From contig JAUPFP010000012.1 of assembly GCA_036925085.1 (NCBI GenBank), positions 4,897,460-4,961,459 of the forward strand: a DNA stretch of 64,000 bases, in the 5' to 3' direction. Below the pieces are notes generated by a model that searched no databases, was not told the DNA's origin, and was given only the letters and a program-made list of their open reading frames with translations. The translations under genes and the position numbers were made by a program. Position 1 is the stretch's first letter; every line of letters begins with the position of its first letter. Below are positions 54,174-64,000 of this stretch, piece by piece. This stretch comes from Brachycybe producta (Eukaryota > Arthropoda > Diplopoda > Playtdesmida > Andrognathidae).

Positions 54174-54692
54174 CTGTGTGTGTGTGTGTGTGCTCAATGA
54201 GCATACTTTGAAGGAGATCACATTAAATTGTTGTTAAGTTCATTACATGTATATTTTTAAATAAATAATGTTGCACCCTTCCCATCCAAGAACCCCATGA
54301 TATTAAATTGGAGAGGGGGAAAAGGTTGGAAAGTGTAGAGAGGAGAGAGAGAAAAGTGGGAAGGGGTGACGAAAATTGAAATGAAAGGAGTAAAAAAAGG
54401 AAAAAAACGACGCGCATGCGCACACCAGAGAAAATGAAAAACTCATTGTCTCTTTCAAATATAAAAAGGGGAGGGGATAATAGTAGCAAAATTAAAACTA
54501 CAGTTTATCACAGGCAATTGTGCCCAGCATTAGAATTTCTTTTGCTCCGCCCTTTTATGAACGTCATCAATTTCTAATTGGTTTGTTACTTGGTCTGACG
54601 TCATAAAAGGGCGGAGTAAAAGAAATTCTAATGCTGGGCACAATTGCCTGTGAATTTTGCTACCGTCATTTATGACGGGTTACCCCACTAGC
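54174..54692 (+). mobile_element. Helitron-like non-autonomous element, copy 4
   Basis: Begins with a GT repeat like copies 2 and 3; shares CATCCAAGAACCCCATGATA, GGAAAGTGTAGAGAGGAGAG, CGACGCGCATGCGCACACCA; ends CCGTCATTTATGACGGGTTA CCCCACTAGC. The terminal CTAGC replaces CTAGT. Contains the family P-related MITE at 54510-54651. The frame at 54223-54489 is an artefact of it. Confidence 0.75.
54510..54651. mobile_element. Family P-related MITE inside Helitron copy 4
   Basis: ACAGGCAATTGTGCCCAGCA TTAGAATTTC to its complement, with inner CTCCGCCCTTTTATG / CATAAAAGGGCGGAG exactly complementary. Same length (142 bp) and same host position as 33316-33457. Confidence 0.9.
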
Positions 54693-54799
54693 AATTATAT
54701 ACTCATACTACCATTGTCCTTACACATGTGAGCGTGACAATTTTTCTCTACTTTTGACTTTTTTCTTGTGAACTATCCAATGGTTGCCATTCTAGGTTC

Positions 54800-55290
54800 A
54801 CGTAAGGGTCAGCAGTAGCTGGATGGTGATGGTTTACCGATGCTTCCTGAAGAGGATGAAATTCTTCAGAAAGGTGGTTACCATCATTTCTGATCGCCTT
54901 ATATTCAGACGTTCCGTAGGGTACTTTGCCTCCTTGATCCTATGGTGCCTTCGGTCATCTGAAAATAATACGCAAAAGGACGTGACGCTTTTTCTGAAAA
55001 CACTTTTATTAATCTTTGTATCATCGACTGGCCCATTGTGTATTACAAAATTTTTATCAACATAAAACAAATGTGAACGAATTTGAGAGAACGAGTTGGA
55101 TGTTGAACAAAGAGGAGCAAGGTGCTTTTATAATCTTGGACATACGTACACCTTTTTTTGAATTTATGGGTTTTGATGGTCCTTGGAAGTCTGTTGGGCC
55201 ATCCTGAGGAGAGATAGAGAGAGGGATAACAGGGAGTCATGCACCAACAGGCTAGCATTCTCAGCGTGTCACAAAATACCGGGTGTTATT
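54800..55290 (-). mobile_element. LTR family 1, copy c
   Basis: On the minus strand it starts AATAACACCCGGTATTTTG (decayed TGTAACACCC), then GGTGTACGTATGTCCAAGAT TATAAAAGC (promoter), AATAAAAG (poly(A) signal), and CTTCAGGAAGCATCG..CATCCAGCTACT. The region after the poly(A) signal aligns with copies a and b. No target duplication seen. The overlapping frames are unsupported. Confidence 0.7.
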
Positions 55291-55731
55291 GTATGTATAA
55301 ACGTGTTATGAAGTTTTTAGATTTATAAAAAAAAATTGGCTTATTCTTGTGCTCAACAGTTGTGACTGTTAAACCCATATTTTGAGGGCCGTAGAGTTAT
55401 GTTTTTCGAATGCATTTATTCATAAACCGTGTATCGGTTTGGTGCGTCGTATAGGCTATCTGCTATAGGCTTTCTATAAACTAACATCATTGCTACTGTC
55501 GTTGATATTTCAAAATCTAAACGTGCAATTATGAATAATTCAACGAGTGCTTTGAAAGTCAATGCTTTATAGGTATATACAGGGGTACACTTGTTTTAGA
55601 TTCCTAATTCAACTGCGCTGATTGAATTGCATGGTTACACCACACCTGTGGCTGCTGTCTTCTTTCTCTGTTGACTATTGTTGTTCCTATCTATACAACA
55701 GTTTGCTTATATACTGTAGTATACTGAACAT

Positions 55732-56087
55732 CAAGAGTGTCAAACTCGCGGCCTACGGGCCGCATGCGGCCCACAACGAATATCTTTGTGGCCCAGCCTC
55801 TGTCAGATCCAGGATTACTGACATTCAACTTGAGTCAGTTTTGAAAGTAATCACTGCGAACAAGATTTCCCCTGAATTAGGAAAGATTGTAGCAGAGAAG
55901 AGATATGCCAAGTGTCTGGAAGAAAACATTAATTTTACCATTGTCCTTGTTCTTTTTTAAAAGTCTGTACTTTTCGAAATAAACCTACGTTTCTATAAAA
56001 ACTGAAGTTTTTGTTTTTTTTGTGGCCCACATAAACTTAGACCTTGTTTATTTGGCCCGTGTTAGCGCTTTGAGTTTGACATGCTTG
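55732..56087 (+). mobile_element. hAT non-autonomous element, copy A
   Basis: CAAGAGTGTCAAACTCGCGG at the left and complement of CAAGCATGTCAAACTCAAAG at the right. Flanks CTGAACAT (55724-55731) and CTGTACAT (56088-56095) match 7 of 8, a hAT target duplication. GTGTCAAACTCGCGGCCxxCGGGCC is a widespread hAT (Charlie-like) terminus. 356 bp, carrying only the transposase C-terminus. Confidence 0.9.
55796..55957 (+). pseudogene. hAT transposase C-terminal remnant (copy A)
   Basis: The frame reads SVRSRITDIQLESVLKVITA, NKISPELGKIVAEKRYAKCL, EENINFTIVLVLF, stop. R-S-x-I/L-T-D-x-x-L-x-x-V-L-K followed by an E/K-rich end is the C-terminus of ZBED/GTF2IRD2-type hAT transposases. The DDE domain is deleted. 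The frame is open and slightly better conserved than in copy B (4345-4497). Confidence 0.85.
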
Positions 56088-56944
56088 CTGTACATTGTTG
56101 TTTCCCATTATGTTATAAACTGTTGGGTTGTTTGACATTTTCCCCCCACGGTGTCGTTTTCCCTCACTTTCTTGAAATGTTGGAGCCAACCGCTTATGTG
56201 CATGTCTTTCTCATGTAAGTGTAAAATCGTTTTCCCCCCACTAAATAATATTGATTAAGCTTGTAGATCGATATGTATTTGCCACATTAATAAAAAAAAA
56301 TCTTATTTTACCTTAAATTTTTTGTTTGTAACTAGAAAAAAATGATTAAGGGTGTTTTGTTTTTTACCAGATATTACTTTTGCTTCCTTAAAATTTTGAA
56401 CGTTTTCATTTTTGTTGGTTTGCAATAAAATGTATTATGAAATTTTTATTCAAATTTCTTTTTTTTTTAATCTTTACAATAAATAAGCTAAGCTAACAAA
56501 TAAAATGAATGTGTAGTAATTTTTTGACATCCGATTTACGCTAAAAGGAAAGTTCAGTTTTGCTAGAAGTTTGTTCGTTTTGCGAACGCACTTTTTTTAT
56601 GTAAACGTCATCAATTTAAAAATGTTTCATTTGGTCGTAAAACCACTGAAGTAAATTAAAATTTGAGCAAACGAAAAATACTGAAATTCTTCAAAGTTGT
56701 TTAATCAATGAACAATTGCTTAATCATGAAACCATTTACTGTTGCTTTTTAAGGCAAAAAAAAAATCTTAATGGAACTGATGTTTAAACAAGAATTTCTT
56801 GGTGATTTCGCTTTAGAAATCTTAAAGGAAAAACAAGATTCTTGAGTTTTTCTTTTGTTAAAATACTTTGTCCACCAATTCAATAATCTTATTTGAATTG
56901 TTTGTTAGATCTACAGCATTACGTGGTTATTCGTCTAAAGTTTG
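56088..56944. other. AT-rich spacer
   Basis: No feature recognised. Confidence 0.4.
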
Positions 56945-57370
56945 GGAAACACTATGTGTCTAACGTTGGGGCCAACGTTGTACGCATAATTGCGTATATA
57001 ATTGCTGTGTGTCCAACATTAGTTAGAGCTTTTGGGCAAACATTGGGACCAACCGTGGGACTAACAAATTGAAAGAGAAACCTTCGCACACATAGCAGTA
57101 GGTTTCTTTGGAAGTGGTTCCAAATGCTGGACGCATTGTGTGGCCGAGTCACGACGAATGGTGGGGTGAGAACACATTCCTTCAAATGTTGGAGAGGCTG
57201 TTTGACGCGGGACAAGGAAACCGACACCTGCCCCAATGCCTTTCAAAACCCTCCAATGTCCGAACATTGGATGCTCGGCAGCTGACACTCGACATCCGTC
57301 TCCACGGCCACGCTGTGTGTCAAACTATCATTCATTCAGCATTGGAAGGCATTCGACACATAGTGTGTCC
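56945..57370. mobile_element. MITE with GGAAACACTATGTGTC ends
   Basis: Left GGAAACACTATGTGTCTAAC, right complement of GGACACACTATGTGTCGAAT. Interior AACGTTGG, CCAACATT, CCAATGT and ACATTGGA words recur on both strands, strongest in the left third. 426 bp. The ~100-codon frames on both strands here have no recognised domain. Confidence 0.8.
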
Positions 57371-57511
57371 TAGGCATGAAACTGTCCATTATTTCAAATT
57401 TAAATATATTTATTATAATTAAATCAAGTTCCTGTTAGACGAAGCTACATTCGTAAAGTATTTCTCGTCTTATATTCAGTTAAAAAAATTGCAAGAGTGC
57501 TAACAGCCTAA

Positions 57512-57810
57512 TACCTTGTACACCCATGAGTTAAATAATTTCAAATTAAATGTGTTTAGGGTGAATTATACGGAATCCAGTTAAGGACATGAACCAAATA
57601 AAAATTCATTTTATTATTAATATTTTAAATTGAAATACTAAATCATTATTTTGTCAACAGTTTCTATATTATATTTAAGTATTAACTGAATAATTTCAGA
57701 TTATTAACTGAATAATTGAATTTGACATATTGTTTGTTTGTTCTTCACAGGGCTTTGTAGATCACGTTTATTATTTAAATGCATTTAAATTATCAGGTGT
57801 GTACTAGGTA
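57512..57810. mobile_element. MITE family D, copy 2
   Basis: TACCTTGTACACCCATGAGT at the left and complement of TACCTAGTACACACCTGATA at the right; exact TAA duplication (57509-57511, 57811-57813). Inverted relative to the copies at 38987 and 60985. Uninterrupted, so it serves as a full-length reference (299 bp). Confidence 0.9.
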
Positions 57811-57837
57811 TAACACAAGCTACCATGTTTAGATCTA

Positions 57838-57990
57838 AAGGTTAAATTTGTGTTTAAAACTGGAAGTAACGTTTTAAATTCAATAATGTGGTTAACCATG
57901 TTGCTTAAATGCAATTGAGTTTTCATTGTTAGCAAATTTTACTAAGGTTAAATTATATTCTAAATACAATACATTTTAACTGCAAATTAA
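57838..57990 (+). repeat. Dispersed repeat E
   Basis: GGTTAAATTTGTGTTTAAAA..GGAAGTAACG..CAATAATGTGGTTAACCA matches 49245-49400. Boundaries unclear. Confidence 0.5.
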
Positions 57991-58101
57991 TTCTGGCATT
58001 TTTATAATGGAAACAAGGTATTAGTAATTAGCATGCCGTGCTACAAATGCCAGCTGCCATAGGCCAACAGGCTGCTTGCAGTGTATTTTTTGTAATTGTA
58101 A

Positions 58102-58533
58102 TGGTGCAGTCACACTAGGCTGGTTTACAAGCCACTGGTTGCTGCTGGCTATTAGCAGCAACATCAAGCAGCAGCTGCTTTGAGTTCACACTTGTCCAGT
58201 CACTGCTGGTATTAGCAGTGCAAGTCATCCAATCACCGTCTTGCAAAAACACAAACTCTAACAACAACCAACCCAAGCAGTGGAGTTTCAACTACCACTA
58301 GTGACACTACTAGCAACAAAAAGTTCACACTAGATGGCAGCAGCAGGAAGGAAGTCACATGACCAGCTGGTAGCTGCTAAAGTTGGACATGTCCAACTTC
58401 ACCAGCCGCTGTTAAAATCACTAGCCCGCTGGAGAAAGCAGCTGCTAGTAGCAGTTCACACTATGCTGCTAGAGCACTACAACCAGCCAGCAGCGACCAG
58501 CGGCTGGGAAACCAGCCTAGTGTGACTGTGCCA
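58102..58533. mobile_element. MITE saturated with AGCAGC, TAA duplication
   Basis: TGGTGCAGTCACACTAGGCT GG at the left and complement TGGCACAGTCACACTAGGCT GG at the right, with exact TAA on each side (58099-58101, 58534-58536). CAGCAGC/GCTGCTG and CACTAG words fill the interior. The 63-codon frame at 58334 is its translation. 432 bp; Harbinger-like by TSD. Confidence 0.9.
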
Positions 58534-59864
58534 TAATTGTAACTGTAACTGAATAACGAAAGTTAATTAAACAAAGTTACAGTGTAAGATTTGACATTCA
58601 CTGTGTTTGGACAACTTTTATACGTTGGCCACACCTGCAGCATGGGGGCTATATTTAAGGTGGCTGAACTAAGTATTAGAGCTGCTGCACGCTATTGAAA
58701 ACAATAAAATACTGCCAGTACATTCTACTGGAGTGACCTTGATCACCATTTACCAACAGATAGTGTTGGCCACTCGTGGTTCTATTCAAACACTCATCGC
58801 CACAGTCGTGCAAAAATAACTTTGGCGGTTTCTCATGTGTGTGTACATCCCCATAGTAATCAATGGTCTGCTAAAAATGAACACTTTGTAGCGACACACA
58901 ATGGGGGTTTGAAGGTTTATTTCTGAAACACGCTGTATACACTTGTTATTCATATTATTAGATATTCGTTCTGAGTTTTTTTTTTAATATAAGATATTCA
59001 GTCAGTTTTTTTTTTTTCGTTTCTTCTTTTGCTATTTTTGTTTCTTTGCAATTCTCTTGCGTGTTTTATTTGTGGACCAGTTTTATCGATTCTCTCTCTC
59101 TCTGTTTATTGTTTCAAATGAATGTTTTATGCAATCTTTTTTTTTTCTATTGTAAAAGCGAAAAAAGATGGTGTAGCTATTTGATAGAGGATTCTGCTAT
59201 TAGACAAATTTGCCCTACATGATATAGCCTCTATGTACAAGCTCGAATTGGAAATGTTTTTTTTTACGGATTTTAGTTACCAGTTGGCTTCTTTATTAGA
59301 TTAATGAATTGTGCGATATTTTATAGGAGGTTTGGTGCATGGTGTCGATCGATACCTTGAAGGCGGAATGATGTGAACATTGGCGAGCAGCGAGACCAAA
59401 TAGCAAATAGTTTCTAAGTAGCAGCATTTTATACCGCGTATTCATTTACGTGTTTTTAAAATCTAAAATATCTTGACTTGTCTAGTGCCATTTGTGCAAA
59501 TTAATGCAACCTCAAAATATTCATGGTATTCTATATATTTATATGTGCAGTATACATGTATATTTGGCATTAGCTAAAGAGTTTCTGTGATTACTTTCAT
59601 TTGTGTGTTTGCCTACCGTGTACGTAGAAGATGGGTTGTTATTGGTAGGAGTACGTTTCAGTTCATGGCTTCATTTGAAAACGACTCTCCTTTGTTGCAC
59701 TGGCATGATAATATCAGCTTCAATCAACAGCATCACTGGCAGGATACAAACACCAATCATGATGCTCAAACTTTAATGCACAGATGAAACCCAAATATAC
59801 ATACAACATTCTTTGAATCATATACCAATCTGCTGCATTTGCAAACAACTTCAGTTGTTATTAC
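58534..59864. other. Spacer with repeat F copy
   Basis: 58790-58905 is the second copy of dispersed repeat F (see 34035). The 66-codon frame at 59587-59787 is of mixed composition but has no recognised motif or splice context. Confidence 0.4.
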
Positions 59865-60105
59865 TCACTTTTATTTAACTTCATAATTTGTTTCTTTGTT
59901 TGTGGCCACCACCACCTTCTGAAATATTTGAAAAGGGATTGAACACACATGACCTAATATTACCACGGGCTGAGACACTAACCACTACACCAACAAGACA
60001 AGAGGGAATTAGACCTTATTATTTATTAGACCCTTAGAAATAGACCTTTTTTTATAAAAGCGAGTATCACAAAAAAAAACATGTTGTTTGTTTAATTTTC
60101 TTGTT
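59865..60105 (-). mobile_element. tRNA-derived repeat, copy 3
   Basis: On the minus strand: AATTAAACAAACAACATGTT, a T/A-rich leader with GATACTCGCTTTTATAAA, then TTGTTGGTGTAGTGGTTAGTG (box A), and a degraded box B (GTTCAATCCC retained without the following GTGCAGGG). Ends GTTAAATAAAAGTGAGTAA. Copy 1 lacks the GATACTCGC leader segment, so two subfamilies exist. Confidence 0.7.
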
Positions 60106-60119
60106 TTTCTTGTCCTTTG

Positions 60120-60410
60120 TCTTGTTAAACTATGCATGACAACTGCAATTTACAGCAACTACAATCAAAATAAATTTGTATTTGTCGTTCCCATTAGAAA
60201 TTCTACGATGGCTGTGAAAATTATAGTCGTTACGAATATTAGGTCATAAATGCATTTTTGTTGTAGTTTGTGAAAGTGGTCACTTCACGTCACGTTTGGT
60301 GCAAACTAAAAGCAACGAACGACAACAACTTTGTGACATCGAAAACGACTATCAACAAATTGTATTTGTTGTAAACAAAGTTGTCGTATAATGGTGCAAA
60401 CTCTCTATTA
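60120..60410. mobile_element. MITE rich in ACAAC words
   Basis: ATGACAACTGCAATTTACAG CAACTACAA at the left pairs with the right end (complement ACGACAACTTTGTTTACAAC AAATACAA). ACAAC/GTTGT words recur throughout. No clear target duplication. Confidence 0.6.
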
Positions 60411-60984
60411 TGTAGACATTTGGAGAAATCTGCCACCATATTTACAAGTTTGGATAGATATCCATATCTCTAGCTAAATCCCTGGTTAAGTACTGTACAA
60501 TGTACATAGTTGTAGCTAGAGATATCCGCATATGGAGAAGTGAAGAATGTTGCAGAAACATGTTGAAGATCAAATGTCTTCCTTTGTCTCTATAAGTGGC
60601 ATTCTGTGTGGACGGACCTTAATGGTAATTTAAATGTTACCACTTGTTGCATTCTGTTTTGACACAGCTTTAGCTAAAGTTCAGCATCGTAAGCAAGCAC
60701 TTGCTGAAAGTTACAAACATTGCAGAACATTACGTAACAATTAAAATTGAGGGAACTGAACATATTTTTTGGCGTATAAGCTTGTGAGCTTATGGCTTAG
60801 CTTGCAAATGTTTATATTTCTTTTAATTATTTGATTAAATTTGATCATTAATTTCTGCAACTTGGATTGACCTTTTTTTTTTTCTTCTGTCAATAGATTC
60901 TCGATTTTCAGACATAACTTTTCTGTGGCTCTTGTTGCATTTTCTGTTTTCCCCTCTTGTATGAATAGAAGTATTAGGAAAGTG

Positions 60985-61192
60985 TTTTCTGTTTAAATGC
61001 ATTTAAATAATAATTGTGTTCTACTGAGCCCTATTAAGGACAAACAAACAATATCGAATTCAGTTTATTGAGTTAATACTTAAATATACTATATAAACTA
61101 TTGGCATTAAAATATTGATTTATTATTTGAATTTAAAATATTAATAATGTCAATTTTTATTTGGTTCATGTCCTTAACTGGATTCCGAATAA
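60985..61192 (+). mobile_element. MITE family D, copy 3, truncated both ends
   Basis: GGACAAACAAACAATATCGA ATTC to GGTTCATGTCCTTAACTGGATTCCG; both TIRs missing. It lacks the family B insertion present in copy 1. Confidence 0.8.
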
Positions 61193-61732
61193 TATTACTT
61201 CATGATGAGAGGGAACCAAGCATAAAAAATCTATTCAACCTTCATATCGTTAATGTATTATTTTAGATTACCATATTAATGCCTTTCAGTGTTATTTATT
61301 ATCACGTTTTCTTAATTTTTATTTTTCTTGGTGAATTCATCATTTCATTTCAGCTTGAAATTAATTGTTAGTTTTTTAAGTTACAAATGCTGTTAGTGTC
61401 CGATTTTATTTGGTAAAAAAATATATATATATATAAATTGTGCCCAAGTGGTTCCTCAAGATGTAGAGAGACCCGTTAAAGTATATAAATTGTTTATGTG
61501 GAGCAAGTGTGTGGGGATTTTGCTTGTGTGTGTGTGTTGGTCAATAAATCACTTTTCACGTTTTTGGTGAAAGAGAAAGAGAAATTGAGGCTGTGGATCC
61601 CTGATCCTTCCAGAGCCTTTTTTTCTCTCTCCTCACCTCTCTATGGATTCTGTCTTAAGTTTTACGTTAAAGCAACATATCTATCTTTTTTTTTTTAGAA
61701 AGTTCATACAAGATGCCATTGATTTAAAGTTC

Positions 61733-61855
61733 TTAAAGAGACCCCATTACCTCCAGAAACTCCTTGTTAAAATATTGTCAAGAATCATTCAATGATTACC
61801 AAAACGATTTCTAAAATTTAAAATAAGTCATTAATATAATTTAAAAAAATAAAAA
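61733..61855 (+). mobile_element. MITE family B, copy 5, left end only
   Basis: AAGAGACCCCATTACCTCCA GAAACTCC..CAATGATTACCAAAACGATT through ATAATTTAAAAAAATAAAAA, then abrupt change to the GA repeat. Confidence 0.85.
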
Positions 61856-61871
61856 TGAGAGAGAGAGAAAG

Positions 61872-61970
<99 letters not shown>

Positions 61971-62015
61971 AAGAGAAAAAGAAAAAGAGAAAAAGAGAAA
62001 AAGAAAAAAAAAAAA
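61856..62015 (+). repeat. GA / GAAA microsatellite
   Basis: GA-rich array with GAGAAA and GAAAAA interruptions increasing toward the 3' side, grading into poly(A). It begins exactly where family B copy 5 stops, so it probably grew from the element's A-rich internal edge. Confidence 0.95.
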
Positions 62016-62198
62016 AAAGGGAAATGAAAAAATTGCTACTTTAAATGGGGTTGAGTTTAGAAATGATTTCCTCAAATGTTCTTGTTTTGTCATGCCTCAG
62101 TGACATAAGAAAAAAGAATCTCACTCGCTTCATCCATTTTTTTTTGTTCAAGTACGAAGTGCCACTTAGTTATCTATCCAGTTTAATGTCATATTTTT

Positions 62199-62238
62199 TT
62201 ACTAATATTGCCTTTTTTTCTTTTATTTTTAGGTAAGT
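62199..62238 (+). promoter_or_regulatory. Candidate recursive splice site (ratchet point) 2
   Basis: TTACTAATATTG contains a perfect branch-point consensus (TACTAAT, 62200-62206), followed by CCTTTTTTTCTTTTATTTTTAG ending at 62232 and GTAAGT at 62233-62238. The branch adenine is ~27 nt upstream of the junction, the usual spacing. Zero-length exon arrangement as at 21257. Plus strand. Confidence 0.55.
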
Positions 62239-62562
62239 ACTCTGATGTATTTGTTTCATATATTAATACCGAAAAGACACTTAAATTAATTTAATGGTAA
62301 GAAAGTACAGTTTTTAACACGTTAATTATAAAGTTGCATTTAACTGTTTTCTTTTAAAACGTTTATTAAATATAAATTATTGAAGTTGCAATGATTAAAG
62401 GCAATTTTATCATATTAGCAACGTTCTAATGCAATGAAACTTGCAATTTAATTTGTGATGTGAATCACAGCTGTTTTATTACTTTTTTTTTATAAATTTT
62501 CCATTTCACACACACAAAAAAACTAGAAACTGATGTTATTTCTATTTCACTCCTGAATCGAT

Positions 62563-63356
62563 CAGGGTTGGCAAAATCTCGGGAAAAACCGGTAAATGAC
62601 AGGGCACTGGTAAATACCAGTTACAATTGGGTTTTACCATTAAAACTGGGAAACTCTAGTATTATGCTCTTTTCATCTAGTACTATAAGTTATTGTTAAT
62701 ATTATCTTATTAAAAAGTGACATTCATGTCATTGCCAATTTTAATGTGAGGTTGTAATCCATATGTTGTAATGTGAAGATAACCAGAAGTTTAGAAAGCG
62801 TAAAATTCAATGCAACAGAAACTAGGAAGCAAGAGCTTCCTAGTTTCTGTTTTTACGCTTTCTAAACTTCTGGTTATCTTCACATTACAACATATGGATT
62901 ACATATTACCCCCCCCCCCCTCCACACTTTTGATTTCGGTTACCCTGGTAGTGAATAATCCCCCTTCTAGAGTGTAAACAGAAATGTCGCATTGTCTCAC
63001 GATTCATATAAAGACTTCAGTTATGTAGCTATCTGGATTCTGGTCACTAGTTTTAATTTTTTAAGTTTGTGTATTTTATGTACAGCTATTTTTTACTTTA
63101 ATCACAATAAAAATGAACAGGGGTGGAAGACCAATAGATCTTATTCATGATCAATGTGAAAAACATTGTGATGGATGTGGAAAATTAACTTTACGGAAAG
63201 GAAGTGTTAAGGTGCAAAAACAGACTTAATGAGAAAAAAAACTGGCTTAAAAAATTGAAATTGGCTAAAACTGGGAAAAAGCCATTATTCCGAGACGGTA
63301 AATAACGTGGTAATATTCGGTAAATACCACTCCTGGGAAAAACTTTGCTAACCCTG
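62563..63356. mobile_element. hAT-like element with CAGGGTTGGCAAA ends
   Basis: CAGGGTTGGCAAAATCTCGG GAAAAACCGG at the left and complement of CAGGGTTAGCAAAGTTTTTC at the right. CAGGGTTGGCAAA is a common hAT terminus. GGTAAATACC-like words occur near both ends. No transposase motif; ~794 bp with a palindrome insertion. Flanking 8-mers match poorly. Confidence 0.7.
62753..62903. repeat. 151-bp near-perfect palindrome
   Basis: Outer arms 62753-62805 and 62851-62903 (starting TGTAATCCATATGTTGTAAT) are exact complements over 53 bp. Inner arms CAGAAACTAGGAAGC / GCTTCCTAGTTTCTG (62816-62830, 62835-62849) are exact over 15 bp around the loop AAGA. A 10-nt one-sided bulge and a single T separate the two stems. 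Lies within the hAT-like element. Very young or under constraint. Confidence 0.95.
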
Positions 63357-63389
63357 TTCCTGATTTGTTGTTTACCAATGAGTTCACTA

Positions 63390-63759
63390 AGGCTTGGTTT
63401 ATGCTCCTTAGCTAAGTGGCAAAGCAGCCTACGAAGCTTCAAAAATAATGTCAAAGCTTCATATTTTTGCCTTTACCAGAATACAAAGCTAGCTTTGAGA
63501 TTGTTCAACTTTTTAAAGCTCAAAGCATGAATCCGATACACAAATGGGGTCGGGGACAAGTCGCACCTTTTTTCTTCCAGGAGAGGAAAGGGTTCTATTG
63601 TTTTGTATATCTGTTATATACGGTATGAAGGTTAAAATATTGTGAAGCTTGCCAGACCCCATGTTTGTATGATCAAGCTAAGCTTTGGGGAGCTAATTTT
63701 GAAGAGCTTCAAAGGTTGCAATGCAAATCTTAGCAAAGTTTGGAGTATAAACCTAACCT
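63390..63759. mobile_element. MITE rich in AAGCTTC/GCAAAG words
   Basis: AGGCTTGGTTTATGCTCCTT at the left and complement AGGTTAGGTTTATACTCCAA at the right. AAGCTTC, CAAAGCT and AGCTTTG recur in both directions. 370 bp, non-coding frames only. Confidence 0.75.
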
Positions 63760-63764
63760 AAAAG

Positions 63765-63905
63765 TTGCAAAGTTGAACTGTTGAGTTTGACACTAGTTGC
63801 AAGCTTAGTTTTTTAAGTTGCATGTCATATGATATCACAATATGTAAACTCAGGAGTTTACATATGTTGCATCATGTCAAACTTTTACAAAAAAGTTGCT
63901 AATTA
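63765..63905 (-). mobile_element. MITE family A, copy 3, fragment
   Basis: On the minus strand AGCAACTTTTTTG..TTGTGATATCATATGACATGC AACTT..AACTAGTGTCAAACTCA follows the left ~130 bp of the element at 1474 (ACTAGCAACTTTTGATGC, TAGTGTGATATGACATGC, ACTAGTGTCAAACTCAG). A private AAACTCAGGAGTTT palindrome is inserted. Confidence 0.65.
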
Positions 63906-64000
63906 GATAAGTTGATTTAGATGCAAAGAGAAATAAAATAAGGTGATTTCAGTCAGAAAACTTGCTGCCATGTTGTGTGTAGGCCATTGTTGTTAATGCA

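Noticed and set aside
56952..57422. ~100-codon frames on both strands
   Set aside because: Contained in a TIR element with repeated AACGTTGG-type words; no domain motifs.
58334..58525. 63-codon frame MAAAGRKSHDQLVAAKVGHV...
   Set aside because: It translates the CAGCAG-rich interior of a MITE with an exact TAA duplication.

Overview
This is AT-rich animal genomic DNA without operon structure, rRNA, intact tRNA genes or CRISPR. It is built from transposon remnants, inverted-repeat elements, microsatellites and unique AT-rich spacer. The mix of hAT, PIF/Harbinger-like, Helitron, LTR, LINE and tRNA-derived elements suggests a non-vertebrate metazoan, probably a marine invertebrate (mollusc, brachiopod, echinoderm, hemichordate or similar); the sequence alone does not settle which. 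I found no confident host protein-coding exon in 64 kb. Two tract-AG|GTAAGT junctions on the + strand (21,257/21,258 and 62,232/62,233) look like recursive-splicing ratchet points, so the simplest reading is that much of the window is one long + strand intron. A 63-nt candidate exon at 36.5 kb ending in GTAAGT is noted at low confidence.

Layout. 0-5 kb: LINE reverse-transcriptase tail, two MITE copies with a TAA target duplication, a Helitron 3' end, a GGGGCC-type MITE, and a hAT copy split by two tandem MITEs. 5.6-10.2 kb: a hAT with transposase debris, a long-TIR MITE (family B), an ACCGGTAA-rich MITE, a foldback with a 31-bp minisatellite, and a possible Harbinger ORF start. 11-16.5 kb: a solo LTR, palindromic elements nested in each other, a perfect 27-bp hairpin, and a truncated LTR element. 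18.8-25.1 kb: more LTRs, family B, a Helitron, hairpins. 27.4-33.7 kb: a cluster of LTR remnants, then two tandem Helitrons. 34-41 kb: 8-bp-TSD MITEs, tRNA-derived repeats and nested MITEs. 42-48.5 kb: palindromic MITE, an LTR-like copy, a rearranged GC-rich inverted repeat, and a second LINE remnant. 50-64 kb: further hAT, Harbinger-like, Helitron and LTR elements, ending with a hAT that contains a 151-bp near-perfect palindrome.

The elements do not work together as a pathway. What links them is repeated use of the same solutions: short TIR elements packed with a family-specific oligomer on both strands, LTR promoters with a palindrome just upstream of a TATA box, and nested insertions whose target duplications and 'empty' sister copies give a relative order of events. 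Element boundaries come from reading inverted repeats and target duplications by eye; superfamily names are inference from TIR and TSD type unless protein remnants are cited.
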